A DNA stretch of 53,624 bases, taken from contig JAFXOY010000125.1 of NCBI GenBank assembly GCA_017528375.1, positions 1 to 53,624 of the forward strand, written 5' to 3'. A program made the position numbers and the translations under genes. The notes beneath the pieces were generated by a model, which searched no databases, was not told the DNA's origin, and saw only the letters and a program-made list of their open reading frames with translations. Below, one piece after another: positions 27,983-35,274 of the stretch (position 1 is the stretch's first letter; the number at the start of each line of letters is the position of its first letter). The DNA is from Clostridia bacterium. Its GTDB lineage: Bacteria > Bacillota > Clostridia > TANB77 > CAG-508.

Positions 27983-29221
27983 TCAAATTTTAGTTTTTAT
28001 TAATTCAATTCTTTGTTCATGTAGTTTTTGCTTCAATTTTTGACCTTCTTCAATTTTAAATTTTTCTTTAATTAAATCCCCATTAATCTCTGTCATTATT
28101 TCTTCACCTAAATTTGCAAATTCTATTTTTTCCTTAATATTTCCTCTGCAATTTCTATCTGCTTCCACAACTATTTCTAATCCTTTAAGACCTAATTTTG
28201 TCCTATAAACTCTTTCTATAAGGTCTACCTGTTTGCTTGGTGTCATCTGATAAAAAATTCCACCTTTCATGTGCTCTTTTGCTGCTACTTTTCCACAGAC
28301 TATCCACTCATTTGGCATTTTCAATCTATTACCTAATTTTACAACTTCATTTACCCCATTTATATCATGTCCATAATGATGAGGATACATTTCCCTTGGT
28401 GTAACTCCTTTTCCTAAATCATGAACCAATGCTGCAAACCTTATTTTTTCATCATCAGTCAACTTTGCACTCATATCTAACGCCAACATTGTGTGATTAT
28501 AACTATCACCTTCGGGATGATATTTTTCAGGTTGCAAAGCACCTATTAATTTATATATTTCCTTAAAATGAACATCTAACACATCTGCTTTTTTTAACAT
28601 ATTAAAAAATATTGAAGGTTTATTATAAGAAAGTGCCTTTCTCATCTCTTCAAAAACACGTTCTGCAGACAAATCATTTAATTCATCCTTCAAGGAATTC
28701 ATCAAATTTAAAGTATTCTCTTCTATTTCAAAATCTAATTTACACGCAAATCTTGCTGCCCTATATACTCTTAAAGGATCTTCCGCGAAACTCTCTGACG
28801 TAGCTCTTATTACCTTTTTCTCTAAATCCCCCCTTCCATCAAATGGATCTATAATTTCACCTGTCAACACATTTTTTGCAATTGAATTTATAGTTAAATC
28901 TCTTCTTTTTAAATCCTCATATATAGTAATATTTTTATTTGAAGTAATTTCAAATTCTTTGTGACCTTTTCCTCTTTTTCTTTCTGTTCTTGCTAAAGCA
29001 AATTCTTTCTCACACATATCAAAAACTTTAAAAAACTTTCCTCTGCTAAACGCTTCAGGAAATAAGTTCGTAAACTCATCTTCTGACAAACCTTCTACAC
29101 AATAATCTTCATCATAATTGTCTATTCCAAGAAGCTCATCTCTAACAGCTCCTCCAACTAAATAAAGGCATCCACCATTTTTTTCTATCTTTTTAGCAAT
29201 ATTTAAAATATCGTTATCCAT
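27983..29221 (-). CDS. cca: CCA tRNA nucleotidyltransferase with HD domain
   Basis: 412 aa. The class II nucleotidyltransferase head has LVGGAVRDELLG, an acidic pair in NYDEDYCVEG (where DID-type residues bind metal), and the RRDLTINSIA motif. A C-terminal HD phosphohydrolase region follows with AALVHDLGKG. It adds or repairs the 3' CCA of tRNAs. Many Firmicutes enzymes lack the HD domain, so this is the longer form. At least the tRNA-Leu gene in this window already encodes CCA, so here the enzyme would mainly repair. Confidence 0.95.
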   Translation of the reverse strand: MDNDILNIAKKIEKNGGCLYLVGGAVRDELLGIDNYDEDYCVEGLSEDEFTNLFPEAFSRGKFFKVFDMCEKEFALARTERKRGKGHKEFEITSNKNITIYEDLKRRDLTINSIAKNVLTGEIIDPFDGRGDLEKKVIRATSESFAEDPLRVYRAARFACKLDFEIEENTLNLMNSLKDELNDLSAERVFEEMRKALSYNKPSIFFNMLKKADVLDVHFKEIYKLIGALQPEKYHPEGDSYNHTMLALDMSAKLTDDEKIRFAALVHDLGKGVTPREMYPHHYGHDINGVNEVVKLGNRLKMPNEWIVCGKVAAKEHMKGGIFYQMTPSKQVDLIERVYRTKLGLKGLEIVVEADRNCRGNIKEKIEFANLGEEIMTEINGDLIKEKFKIEEGQKLKQKLHEQRIELIKTKI

Positions 29222-29376
29222 ACCTAATCACCGCCATAGTCACGTTCAATTTTGATACTATTTTTCCGTATTTTTTCTACTTCTATACTACCATTTGTGT
29301 AATTTTTTTTCAAGATAAAACTTTAATGTAATAAAAAAAATATTCTTAAATATAAATTATAATGAGGTGTATTAAT

Positions 29377-30404
29377 TTGATTATAAAAACTATCAAAATT
29401 AGCAAAATATATCTTTCATGTGCCATACTTTGTTTAATAGTAATCATTGGATCATTATCACTTTATACTTTTGCAGGTAACTCCTTCCCGTTTATATGGA
29501 AAAAGGAAGAAAAACCATACATTAAATGGGTAGATTTTTCGCCTACTGCCGCTGTGTTAAAAGATACCGCTAAACTTGATATAGAATCACACAATAATCC
29601 TGATAGTACTATTCAATATAATTGGATAGAAATTTTAAGCTATTTGGCATGTAAGTATGGGGGAAATTTTAAAAAATATAATACAAAAGATTTAGCTGAT
29701 TTAAAGCAAAAAATTGAATCTGGAAACACAATTGCTGAATTAATGAAAGATTCAAAATATTACTCATATTATTTAGAAGCTTATGAGGCTGTTTTACATG
29801 AGTTTATTGGAGAATATACTGTTGATGTAAAAGATCCTGAAACTGGCGAAATCATAACAGAAACAAGATATGGTGTAAAAGTATATTCACCTATTGCTAA
29901 AAATTTCAGCTTCAGTCATTATGATGATTTTGGAAACTCTCGCTCATATGGATTTAAACGAGTTCATTTAGGAAATGATTTAATGGGAAGCATTCGGAAC
30001 TCCAATTGTAGCTGTTGAAGATGGAATTGTAGAAGCACTCCGGTTGGAATCAATATGGTGGATGGCGAATAGGAATTAGAAGTTTAGATAATAAAAGATA
30101 TTACTATTACGCACATCTGCGAAAAGACCATCCTTATGCATATAATTTGGCCGAAGGGGACAAAGTTTCAGCTGGAGATGTAATTGGTTATTTAGGAATG
30201 ACCGGATATAGTACAAAAGAAAATGTAAATAATATAAACGTTCCTCATTTGCATTTTGGTATTCAATTAATTTTTGATGAAAGTCAAAAAGATGGTGTAA
30301 ATCAAATTTGGATTGATGTTTATCAAATTATTGAATTCCTGCAAAAATATAAGTCTGAAGTTTATTATGATAAAGAATTAAAAGAATATTTTAGAAAAGA
30401 ATAA
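29377..30404 (+). pseudogene. M23-family peptidase (membrane-anchored), broken by two single-base insertions
   Basis: The start is TTG 29377 with GAGGTG 7 nt upstream. A transmembrane helix (residues ~8-33) precedes an N-terminal domain of ~130 aa and then a LytM/M23 fold. Frame 1 reads to TGA at ~30018. Restoring one base at about 29995 (ATTCGGA for ATTGGA) and one at about 30041 (CTCCGGT for CTCGGT) joins it to the frame ending at 30404. The repaired product keeps HLGNDLMG, the YYYAHL stretch and PHLHFG, that is, the Zn ligands (His, Asp, HxH) of lysostaphin-type endopeptidases. Both shifts are an extra C before GG. The rest of the gene is undecayed, so sequencing error or a very recent mutation are both possible. 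Confidence 0.8.
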
Positions 30405-30455
30405 AACATCTTATAAAGAGCTGGTTTGCGTACAGTTCTTTATAAGATGTTTTTA
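30403..30455. terminator. Bidirectional terminator between the M23 gene and the uracil-DNA glycosylase gene
   Basis: AAAACATCTTATAAAGA and TCTTTATAAGATGTTTT arms, with a loop around GTTTGCGTA, lie between the two convergent genes. Confidence 0.87.
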
Positions 30456-31020
30456 TATGCTTAAATTTTCAGAATCAGCCTTAGCTTTAAGTAATTTTAA
30501 ATCTCTCCAAAAATCTATTTTCTTAGCCTCATCTCTAAGCAAAGCTGCTGGATGCCATGTTGGTAAATATAAAATTCCTTTGTGATTAATCCATTTTCCT
30601 CTTGCTGATGTAATGCTTAATTCATTTCCTAAAATATTCTTTAAAGCCACATTTCCTAACAGCACTATAATCTTTGGCTTAACTAATAGTACTTGATTTC
30701 TTAAATAATCTAAACATGCCTCTGCTTCATCTTTCTCAGGATTTCTGTTTGCCGGAGGTCTACATTTAATAATATTCGCAATATATACATTTTCTCTATT
30801 TATTCCTATACCAGTAAAGGCTTTATTCATCAATTGACCGTGCTTTTCCTACAAATGGAATTCCTTGTGCATCTTTATCTGCACCTGGCCCTTCACCAAT
30901 GAACATTATATCTGCTTGTTTGTTTCCTTCTCCGAATACAATGTTGTTTCTGTTTGTACATAATTTACATTTTTTGCAGTCTTTAATTGAATTTTCTAGT
31001 TCACTCCAGTTATCGAACAT
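30453..31020 (-). pseudogene. Family-4 uracil-DNA glycosylase, broken by one single-base insertion
   Basis: Two overlapping minus-strand frames (31020 to ~30823, and ~30840 to 30453) together make a complete ~190-aa glycosylase. The N-terminal CKKCKLC contributes iron-sulfur ligands, GEGPGADKDAQG is the active-site loop and GIPFVGKAG follows. The second frame has NIIKCRPPANRNP (another cluster Cys) and the HPAALLR uracil loop. Removing one base near 30840 (GCACGGTC to GCAGGTC) restores GKAGQLMNKAF. The enzyme removes uracil from DNA. As in the neighbouring M23 gene, the extra base is a C before GG in the coding strand. Otherwise the reading frame is intact. Confidence 0.85.
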
Positions 31021-31050
31021 TGCTTACACATCCTTTAATAACTTTTTTTA

Positions 31051-31662
31051 TTATTTTAATAATGACTTTATTTTATTTTTTAACCTTTGAACCTTACTAC
31101 TGTTTTTTACTCTTTGTACTTTACTATTATTTTTTAGTTTACTTACATCTAGTTTACTTCCAGTTCTGGCTTCATATATTTCTGCAAGACTTTTTCCTTG
31201 ATCTGCAGGATCTAAATCAACATCTTTTGCATGGCTCTTCCAAGAATTGTCATCAGGAAGAAGATTATATGCTAAATTGTGTTGTTGCCATTCATAAACT
31301 AAATCGTCAACAGTTCTATATGATTTCATATCTTTTCCATGAATTGGATGAACATCAATTAATGCTTTACAAATATATGCAATATCTTGCCCATTAGTTA
31401 TTTTATATGAGTTTTTTATTTTCCAATTATCTTTGGTATATATTGCTGTAAAATCTTCATTTTTATATGTAAATAAATAATTAGTTTTCTTTCCATCAAT
31501 ATCACGTAAATTTATATCTCTAGTTGATTTTAATACGCTTACTGTATCTTCATTACTATTGCTTTGAGTATCTACAACATCATCTTCATTTAAACCACAA
31601 CCTGCTAAAACAGAAATCATCAACATCATAATCAGTAACAAACTTAATAATTTTTTCTTCAT
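31051..31662 (-). CDS. Predicted lipoprotein of unknown function, 203 aa
   Basis: ATG 31662 (MKKKLLS) follows GGAGGG. The signal peptide ends in a lipobox, ISVLAGC, with the lipidated Cys near residue 22. The mature part has an acidic Asn/Ser linker, a beta-like region (DGKKTNYLFTYKNEDFTAIY), then HPIHGKDMKSYRTVDDLVYEWQ and LPDDNSWKSHAKDVDLDPAD. The C-terminus carries a short internal repeat (NNSKVQRVK then NSSKVQRLK) and ends very basic. I do not recognise the family. It is membrane-anchored and faces outward; a cell-wall or DNA-binding tail is possible. Confidence 0.8.
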   Translation of the reverse strand: MKKKLLSLLLIMMLMISVLAGCGLNEDDVVDTQSNSNEDTVSVLKSTRDINLRDIDGKKTNYLFTYKNEDFTAIYTKDNWKIKNSYKITNGQDIAYICKALIDVHPIHGKDMKSYRTVDDLVYEWQQHNLAYNLLPDDNSWKSHAKDVDLDPADQGKSLAEIYEARTGSKLDVSKLKNNSKVQRVKNSSKVQRLKNKIKSLLK

Positions 31663-31741
31663 AAGTATACCCTCCATAATATATTTTTTATTATATCACA
31701 TATTGTCAAATTCATAAAATGAAATACAAAGTATTCTTTTA

Positions 31742-31775
31742 TAAAAAAATACCAGTAGTTAAACTACTGGTATTT
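31742..31775 (-). terminator. Terminator next to the tRNA-Leu 3'-end remnant
   Basis: ATACCAGTAGTT/AACTACTGGTAT is a perfect stem with an A-run at its lower-coordinate side (T-run on minus). It directly follows the tRNA 3'-end remnant (31775-31788) when read on the minus strand, as a tRNA terminator would. Confidence 0.8.
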
Positions 31776-31788
31776 GGTGCAGATGGCC
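31775..31788 (-). repeat. 14-bp copy of the tRNA-Leu 3' end (putative attachment remnant)
   Basis: TGGTGCAGATGGCC is identical to 32765-32778, the encoded CCA, discriminator, acceptor arm and first T-arm bases of the complete tRNA-Leu. It marks the outer edge of a ~975-bp islet. Stretch 31889-32038 holds nothing recognisable. Confidence 0.7.
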
Positions 31789-31880
31789 AACGTTACACTT
31801 CAGTTTTAATTCTAAACTTGTTTGATTTATCAGTATTTTCAAAATTTCATATTTAACACGTACAGTCATAGTACAGTAGT
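31781..31880. repeat. ~100-bp diverged repeat, copy A
   Basis: AGATGGCCAACGTTACACTTC to GTACAGTCATAGTACAGTAG matches copy B (32542-32640) at roughly seven in ten positions, in the same order and direction. On the minus strand copy A is open in one frame (ending near CNVGHLH); copy B has stops in it. Confidence 0.65.
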
Positions 31881-32038
31881 AAGTATTTATTTTATAATTT
31901 AAAATTCTTTAAATAAAGTTACATCTCATTTCAAATATTATATTTACAAAACATTGTCGTATAAATTTTAAAATTATATCAGTTTGTTCTAAAATGCTTC
32001 TAATTTTAATCAAGAAATATCATCAGCTATATTTGTAA

Positions 32039-32067
32039 TTGACATAATATATTAAATATGGTATAAT
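32039..32067 (+). promoter_or_regulatory. Consensus sigma-A promoter of the islet gene
   Basis: TTGACA, exactly 17 nt, TATAAT: both hexamers match consensus. The start codon lies about 55 nt downstream. Confidence 0.85.
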
Positions 32068-32122
32068 TAAAATATACCAATATTATTTAACAACTTTCAA
32101 ACATCTTAAGGAGGTTAACATT

Positions 32123-32449
32123 ATGAAAGATAATTCTAGAGTTGTGAAAATAATAACAGATATTTTTCCACATGATCAGGCTGCTTTTGAAAAACTGGGT
32201 TTTAATTTTGAAACACAAGGAAACCAAACAAAGATTATTTTCCCAAAAGGATGGATATGGGCTATGATCGACGATAATGGTTTTACTGTGGATTTGATTG
32301 ATGAAAACGGGTGTAGTCATGGATATATATGCTATGGAAACTATCCCAGAATAAGCGCTAGCATGTGGCTATACCGAAAGCCGTTTTATGATGTTATGAA
32401 AAAACATAATGTGGAAACTATCTTAAAAGAAGAGTTGAAACAGGACTAA
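32123..32449 (+). CDS. Small hypothetical protein in the tRNA-Leu islet, 108 aa
   Basis: I do not recognise it. AAGGAGG precedes ATG 32123, with a perfect promoter above and a strong terminator below, so it is a self-contained expression cassette. The protein looks globular and soluble, with several Trp, Phe and Tyr (FPKGWIWAMIDDNGFTVDLI, YICYGNYPRISASMWLYRK). Codon use is noticeably richer in G+C (GACGAT, AACGGG, CCGTTT) than the flanking genes, which suggests transfer. It sits between two copies of a diverged ~100-bp repeat, downstream of a tRNA gene. A defence, immunity or anti-phage role is a guess from the setting only. Confidence 0.82.
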   Translation: MKDNSRVVKIITDIFPHDQAAFEKLGFNFETQGNQTKIIFPKGWIWAMIDDNGFTVDLIDENGCSHGYICYGNYPRISASMWLYRKPFYDVMKKHNVETILKEELKQD

Positions 32450-32472
32450 ATGACCTTCGATATGGAACAAAT

Positions 32473-32507
32473 AAAAAAATGCAGACATTTGTGTCTGCAT
32501 TTTTTTA
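32473..32507 (+). terminator. Terminator of the islet gene
   Basis: AAAATGCAGACA/TGTCTGCATTTTTTT stem with a TTTG loop and a long T-run. Confidence 0.92.
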
Positions 32508-32541
32508 CTTCAAATTGCAGATACTATTTTATGTGTTTTAG

Positions 32542-32640
32542 ATGGACAACGTTACATTTCAATTTCTATTCTATACTTTCATAGTTTATCAGTGCTTGCA
32601 AAACTTTCAAATTGAATATGTACAGTCATAAGTACAATAG
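32542..32640. repeat. ~100-bp diverged repeat, copy B
   Basis: AGATGGACAACGTTACATTTC to GTACAGTCATAAGTACAATAG, parallel to copy A. It too is preceded by a terminator hairpin, and its first bases (TTTTAGATGGAC) look like a decayed version of the tRNA 3'-end word GGTGCAGATGGCC. Stretch 32641-32725 shows nothing else. Confidence 0.6.
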
Positions 32641-32725
32641 TACAAAAATCTTTCAAACATACTTATATACATTTCAAAATTTATATATTACTCAAAAATG
32701 TTAATAGAACTACGTTTTAGGTATA

Positions 32726-32757
32726 ATAAAAAAGTAGGTAAAAGTACCTACTTTCTA
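32726..32757 (-). terminator. Terminator of tRNA-Leu
   Basis: AAAGTAGGTA/TACCTACTTT stem with an AAAG loop, T-run on the minus strand, 8 nt after the tRNA 3' end. Confidence 0.85.
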
Positions 32758-32764
32758 AAACAAA

Positions 32765-32852
32765 TGGTGCAGATGGCCGGAATCGAACCGGCACGGTTTA
32801 TTCAACCGCAGGATTTTAAGTCCTGTGCGTCTGCCAGTTCCGCCACATCTGC
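32765..32852 (-). tRNA. tRNA-Leu (anticodon TAA), CCA encoded
   Basis: An 88-nt class II tRNA. The 5' GCAGATG pairs with 3' CATCTGC followed by A-CCA. The D-arm is GGCGGAACTGGCAGACGC. The anticodon stem CAGGA/TCCTG flanks the loop CTTAAAA, giving anticodon TAA. A long variable arm and a T-arm with GGTTCGATTCC follow. A plus-strand ORF across it is an artefact. Confidence 0.95.
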
Positions 32853-32890
32853 ATTTAATATAAACTGGCATTTGTCTTACGACAAGACTT

Positions 32891-32919
32891 ATTATATATT
32901 CTATTTCTTAATTTGTCAA
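32891..32919 (-). promoter_or_regulatory. Consensus promoter of tRNA-Leu
   Basis: Read on minus: TTGACA, 17 nt, TATAAT, about 39 nt before the tRNA 5' end. Confidence 0.85.
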
Positions 32920-32928
32920 TACTTATTT

Positions 32929-32971
32929 CAAAAAAAATTAAAAGATATAATCACGGATGACTATATCTTCT
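32929..32971 (-). terminator. Terminator of the HU gene
   Basis: An AAGATATAGTCA/TGATTATATCTT imperfect stem on the minus strand is followed by a T-rich tract. Confidence 0.65.
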
Positions 32972-33006
32972 ATATGAATTCATATTTTATATATAAATTT
33001 CATTAA

Positions 33007-33285
33007 TTATTTTTTATTTACTACATCTTTTAAAGCTTTACCAGCTTTGAAAACTGGAGCTTTTGATGCTGGTATTTTAATTTCTTCTTTAGTTTGTGGG
33101 TTTCTTCCTTTTCTAGCTGCTCTTTTTCTTACTTCAAAAGAACCAAATCCAACTAGTTGAACTTTGTCTCCTTTTGTTAATGCTTTTGTAACTACCTCTA
33201 CAAATGCGTTTACTGATGCTTCAGCACTTTTCTTTGTTTCTCCTGTTTTAGCTGCGATAGCCGCGATTAAATCAGATTTGTTCAT
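33007..33285 (-). CDS. hup: HU-family DNA-binding protein
   Basis: 92 aa, the standard length. [15 protein letters not shown] opens the dimerisation helices, [20 protein letters not shown] is the saddle and start of the DNA-binding arm, and [20 protein letters not shown] closes the fold. The homodimer bends and compacts DNA. AGGAGG precedes the start. It is monocistronic, with the tRNA-Leu gene downstream on the same strand. Confidence 0.98.
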   Translation of the reverse strand: MNKSDLIAAIAAKTGETKKSAEASVNAFVEVVTKALTKGDKVQLVGFGSFEVRKRAARKGRNPQTKEEIKIPASKAPVFKAGKALKDVVNKK

Positions 33286-33382
33286 TATACATTACCTCCT
33301 ATAAGTTATATGTAGCATGCTTTTAAAGCGCTACTATTATCAATATTCGCCAAAGTTATATAAAATCCTTCTTTTTTTTACG

Positions 33383-35047
33383 TTATTTTTGTTTATATAT
33401 TCCAAAACGTACCAAAATTGCATATATTTTCTGTCCATATGGTAACATTTGTATGTCTTCTTCACTAAAAACTTTTAGCACTAAAATTGATAATACATAT
33501 ACTATTACTGCTACAATTAATGCTATTATTGTAGCCAGTTTTGGAGCAATTATACCTCTTAATAGCATAAGTGTTCCATAAGATACCAACGCCATCATTC
33601 CAGATGCTAATAATGGTTTAAACATTAATTTTGTAAAACTAATTTTCTTATGAATTGTTTTTTGTAAAACTTTAAATACTATCCAAAATGCAACAAAATG
33701 ACATACATCAGTTGCAAACGCTGCTCCTACTGCTCCACCAAGTGGAAATACATCTGTTGGAATTGGAACTAAAATATAGTTTAAAATCAATTTTAGTAAA
33801 ACGCCTATTGTTAGTGCCGCTGCTGGTACAAAAACTTTTCCTAGGCCTTGTAATGCTCCATTAATTGTTTGTTCCATTGCAGTAAATATTGTAGCTAAAA
33901 CACAGATTTGCATTATAAAAGCACCGTCAGATGCATTTGGGAACAATAGTTTTAAAATTGGATCTGCAAAAACAACCATTCCAACTACACATGGTAAAAC
34001 AATAACTACAGTAGTTAATAAAGAAAATGTAATTCTTTTAACACCTTTTTTCATATTTCCTGTTGCCCTTGCTGCAGCAATAGCTGGAACTAAAGCTGTT
34101 GCAAACGCAACATTAAATGATAAAGGAAGACCTGTTAAAAGTTCAACTTTTCCACTTAAAATTCCATATTGTCTTCTAGCTTCTAAATATGGTAGATTTT
34201 TTTGTAATAACCTAACAACTGTAAATGAATCTATATTTCTATTTATAGAAGTTAAAATTGCGCTAAGTGACATTGGTATTGAAACCCAAAGAATAGCTTT
34301 GACAATTTGCATAGCTGTTTTCTTAGCTACTGGTGATCTACCTTCAAATACTACATCTGTTATTCTCTCTCTTCTATGTAATTTATAATACGCCATTAAA
34401 TAGAAGAAGCTTAGCATTGTTGATAATGTGGTTGCAACAGTTGCACCTGCTGCCATGATTGGTGTGTTCAATCCAGAAAATACAACTACTAACTCAACTA
34501 CAACTATTGTAAAAACTGTTTTAAAAACCTGCTCTAAGGTTTGAGAATTCGCAGTTACCTTTATTTTTGACTGCCCATTAAAAAATCCTCTAAATACTGA
34601 ACATATAGCAACAAAAAATAATGATGGAGATAAAACAACAAGAACCATCTCCGCTTCAGGCATTCCCATTACTCCTGCAAGAGCTTTAGCACCTATTAAT
34701 AAAAATAATGTTCCAGCTAATCCAATTACAGCAAATGTTGCAAGCGCAATTTTAAAAATTCTGTGTGCACCTTTTGTATCTCCTAAAGTAACTCTTTCAG
34801 ATATTAACTTAGAAACCGCATTCGGAACACCTATTGAAGATATTGTCAATAATAATGCATATATGTTGTACCCTGCGCCATATATTGCATTTCCATCATC
34901 CCCAAACCCTTCTTTATTTGTCAAATACCATCTATAAACTAATCCTAATAATTTTATAAAAACCTGTGAAAACATCAACGCAAGAACACCTTGCATAAAG
35001 CTTTCTTTTTTTATCTTTTTCCTTGTTCTACTACTATTTGCAATCAT
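33383..35047 (-). CDS. SpoVB/MurJ-like lipid flippase (MOP superfamily)
   Basis: A 554-aa protein with about 14 helices. A basic N-terminus (SSRTRKKIKKE) is followed by QGVLALMFSQVFIKLLG, the YGAGYNIYALLL motif and SIGVPNAVSKLISERV, the SpoVB/YtgP group pattern; FFRGFFNGQSKIKV lies mid-protein. It could flip lipid II or another undecaprenyl-linked precursor. The length fits YtgP/MurJ-type flippases and makes it a better candidate for vegetative lipid II flipping than the 435-aa paralogue at 15319-16626. AAAGGA lies ahead of the ATG. It is divergent from the VirD4-like gene. Confidence 0.87.
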   Translation of the reverse strand: MIANSSRTRKKIKKESFMQGVLALMFSQVFIKLLGLVYRWYLTNKEGFGDDGNAIYGAGYNIYALLLTISSIGVPNAVSKLISERVTLGDTKGAHRIFKIALATFAVIGLAGTLFLLIGAKALAGVMGMPEAEMVLVVLSPSLFFVAICSVFRGFFNGQSKIKVTANSQTLEQVFKTVFTIVVVELVVVFSGLNTPIMAAGATVATTLSTMLSFFYLMAYYKLHRRERITDVVFEGRSPVAKKTAMQIVKAILWVSIPMSLSAILTSINRNIDSFTVVRLLQKNLPYLEARRQYGILSGKVELLTGLPLSFNVAFATALVPAIAAARATGNMKKGVKRITFSLLTTVVIVLPCVVGMVVFADPILKLLFPNASDGAFIMQICVLATIFTAMEQTINGALQGLGKVFVPAAALTIGVLLKLILNYILVPIPTDVFPLGGAVGAAFATDVCHFVAFWIVFKVLQKTIHKKISFTKLMFKPLLASGMMALVSYGTLMLLRGIIAPKLATIIALIVAVIVYVLSILVLKVFSEEDIQMLPYGQKIYAILVRFGIYKQK

Positions 35048-35206
35048 TAAAATTTCCTTTCTACTCCCTTTTATTTCAATCTATTAAATTATATTAATAA
35101 TATTCACAATTTTCAAGTATTTTTTGCTTTTTTATTTATTAGACAATTGCAACTTCTAATATCCATATCATTTATCCAAAAAGTTTGTCAATTTTCCCCA
35201 AAAGTC

Positions 35207-35235
35207 TTGATTTTTTCTCGATTTTGTAGGATAAT
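35207..35235 (+). promoter_or_regulatory. Promoter of the VirD4-like gene
   Basis: TTGATT, 17 nt, GATAAT; the likely TTG start lies 40 nt downstream. Confidence 0.55.
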
Positions 35236-35274
35236 ATATGTATATGATTTTAAGAATTGAAAGTGGTGAAAATT

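Noticed and set aside
29990-30050. Programmed frameshifting in the M23 gene
   Set aside because: There is no slippery heptamer or downstream structure, two separate shifts would be needed, and an unrelated neighbour gene has the same kind of insertion.
32698-33006. 102-aa plus-strand ORF including MAGIEPARF
   Set aside because: It is the antisense reading of tRNA-Leu, a classic false ORF.
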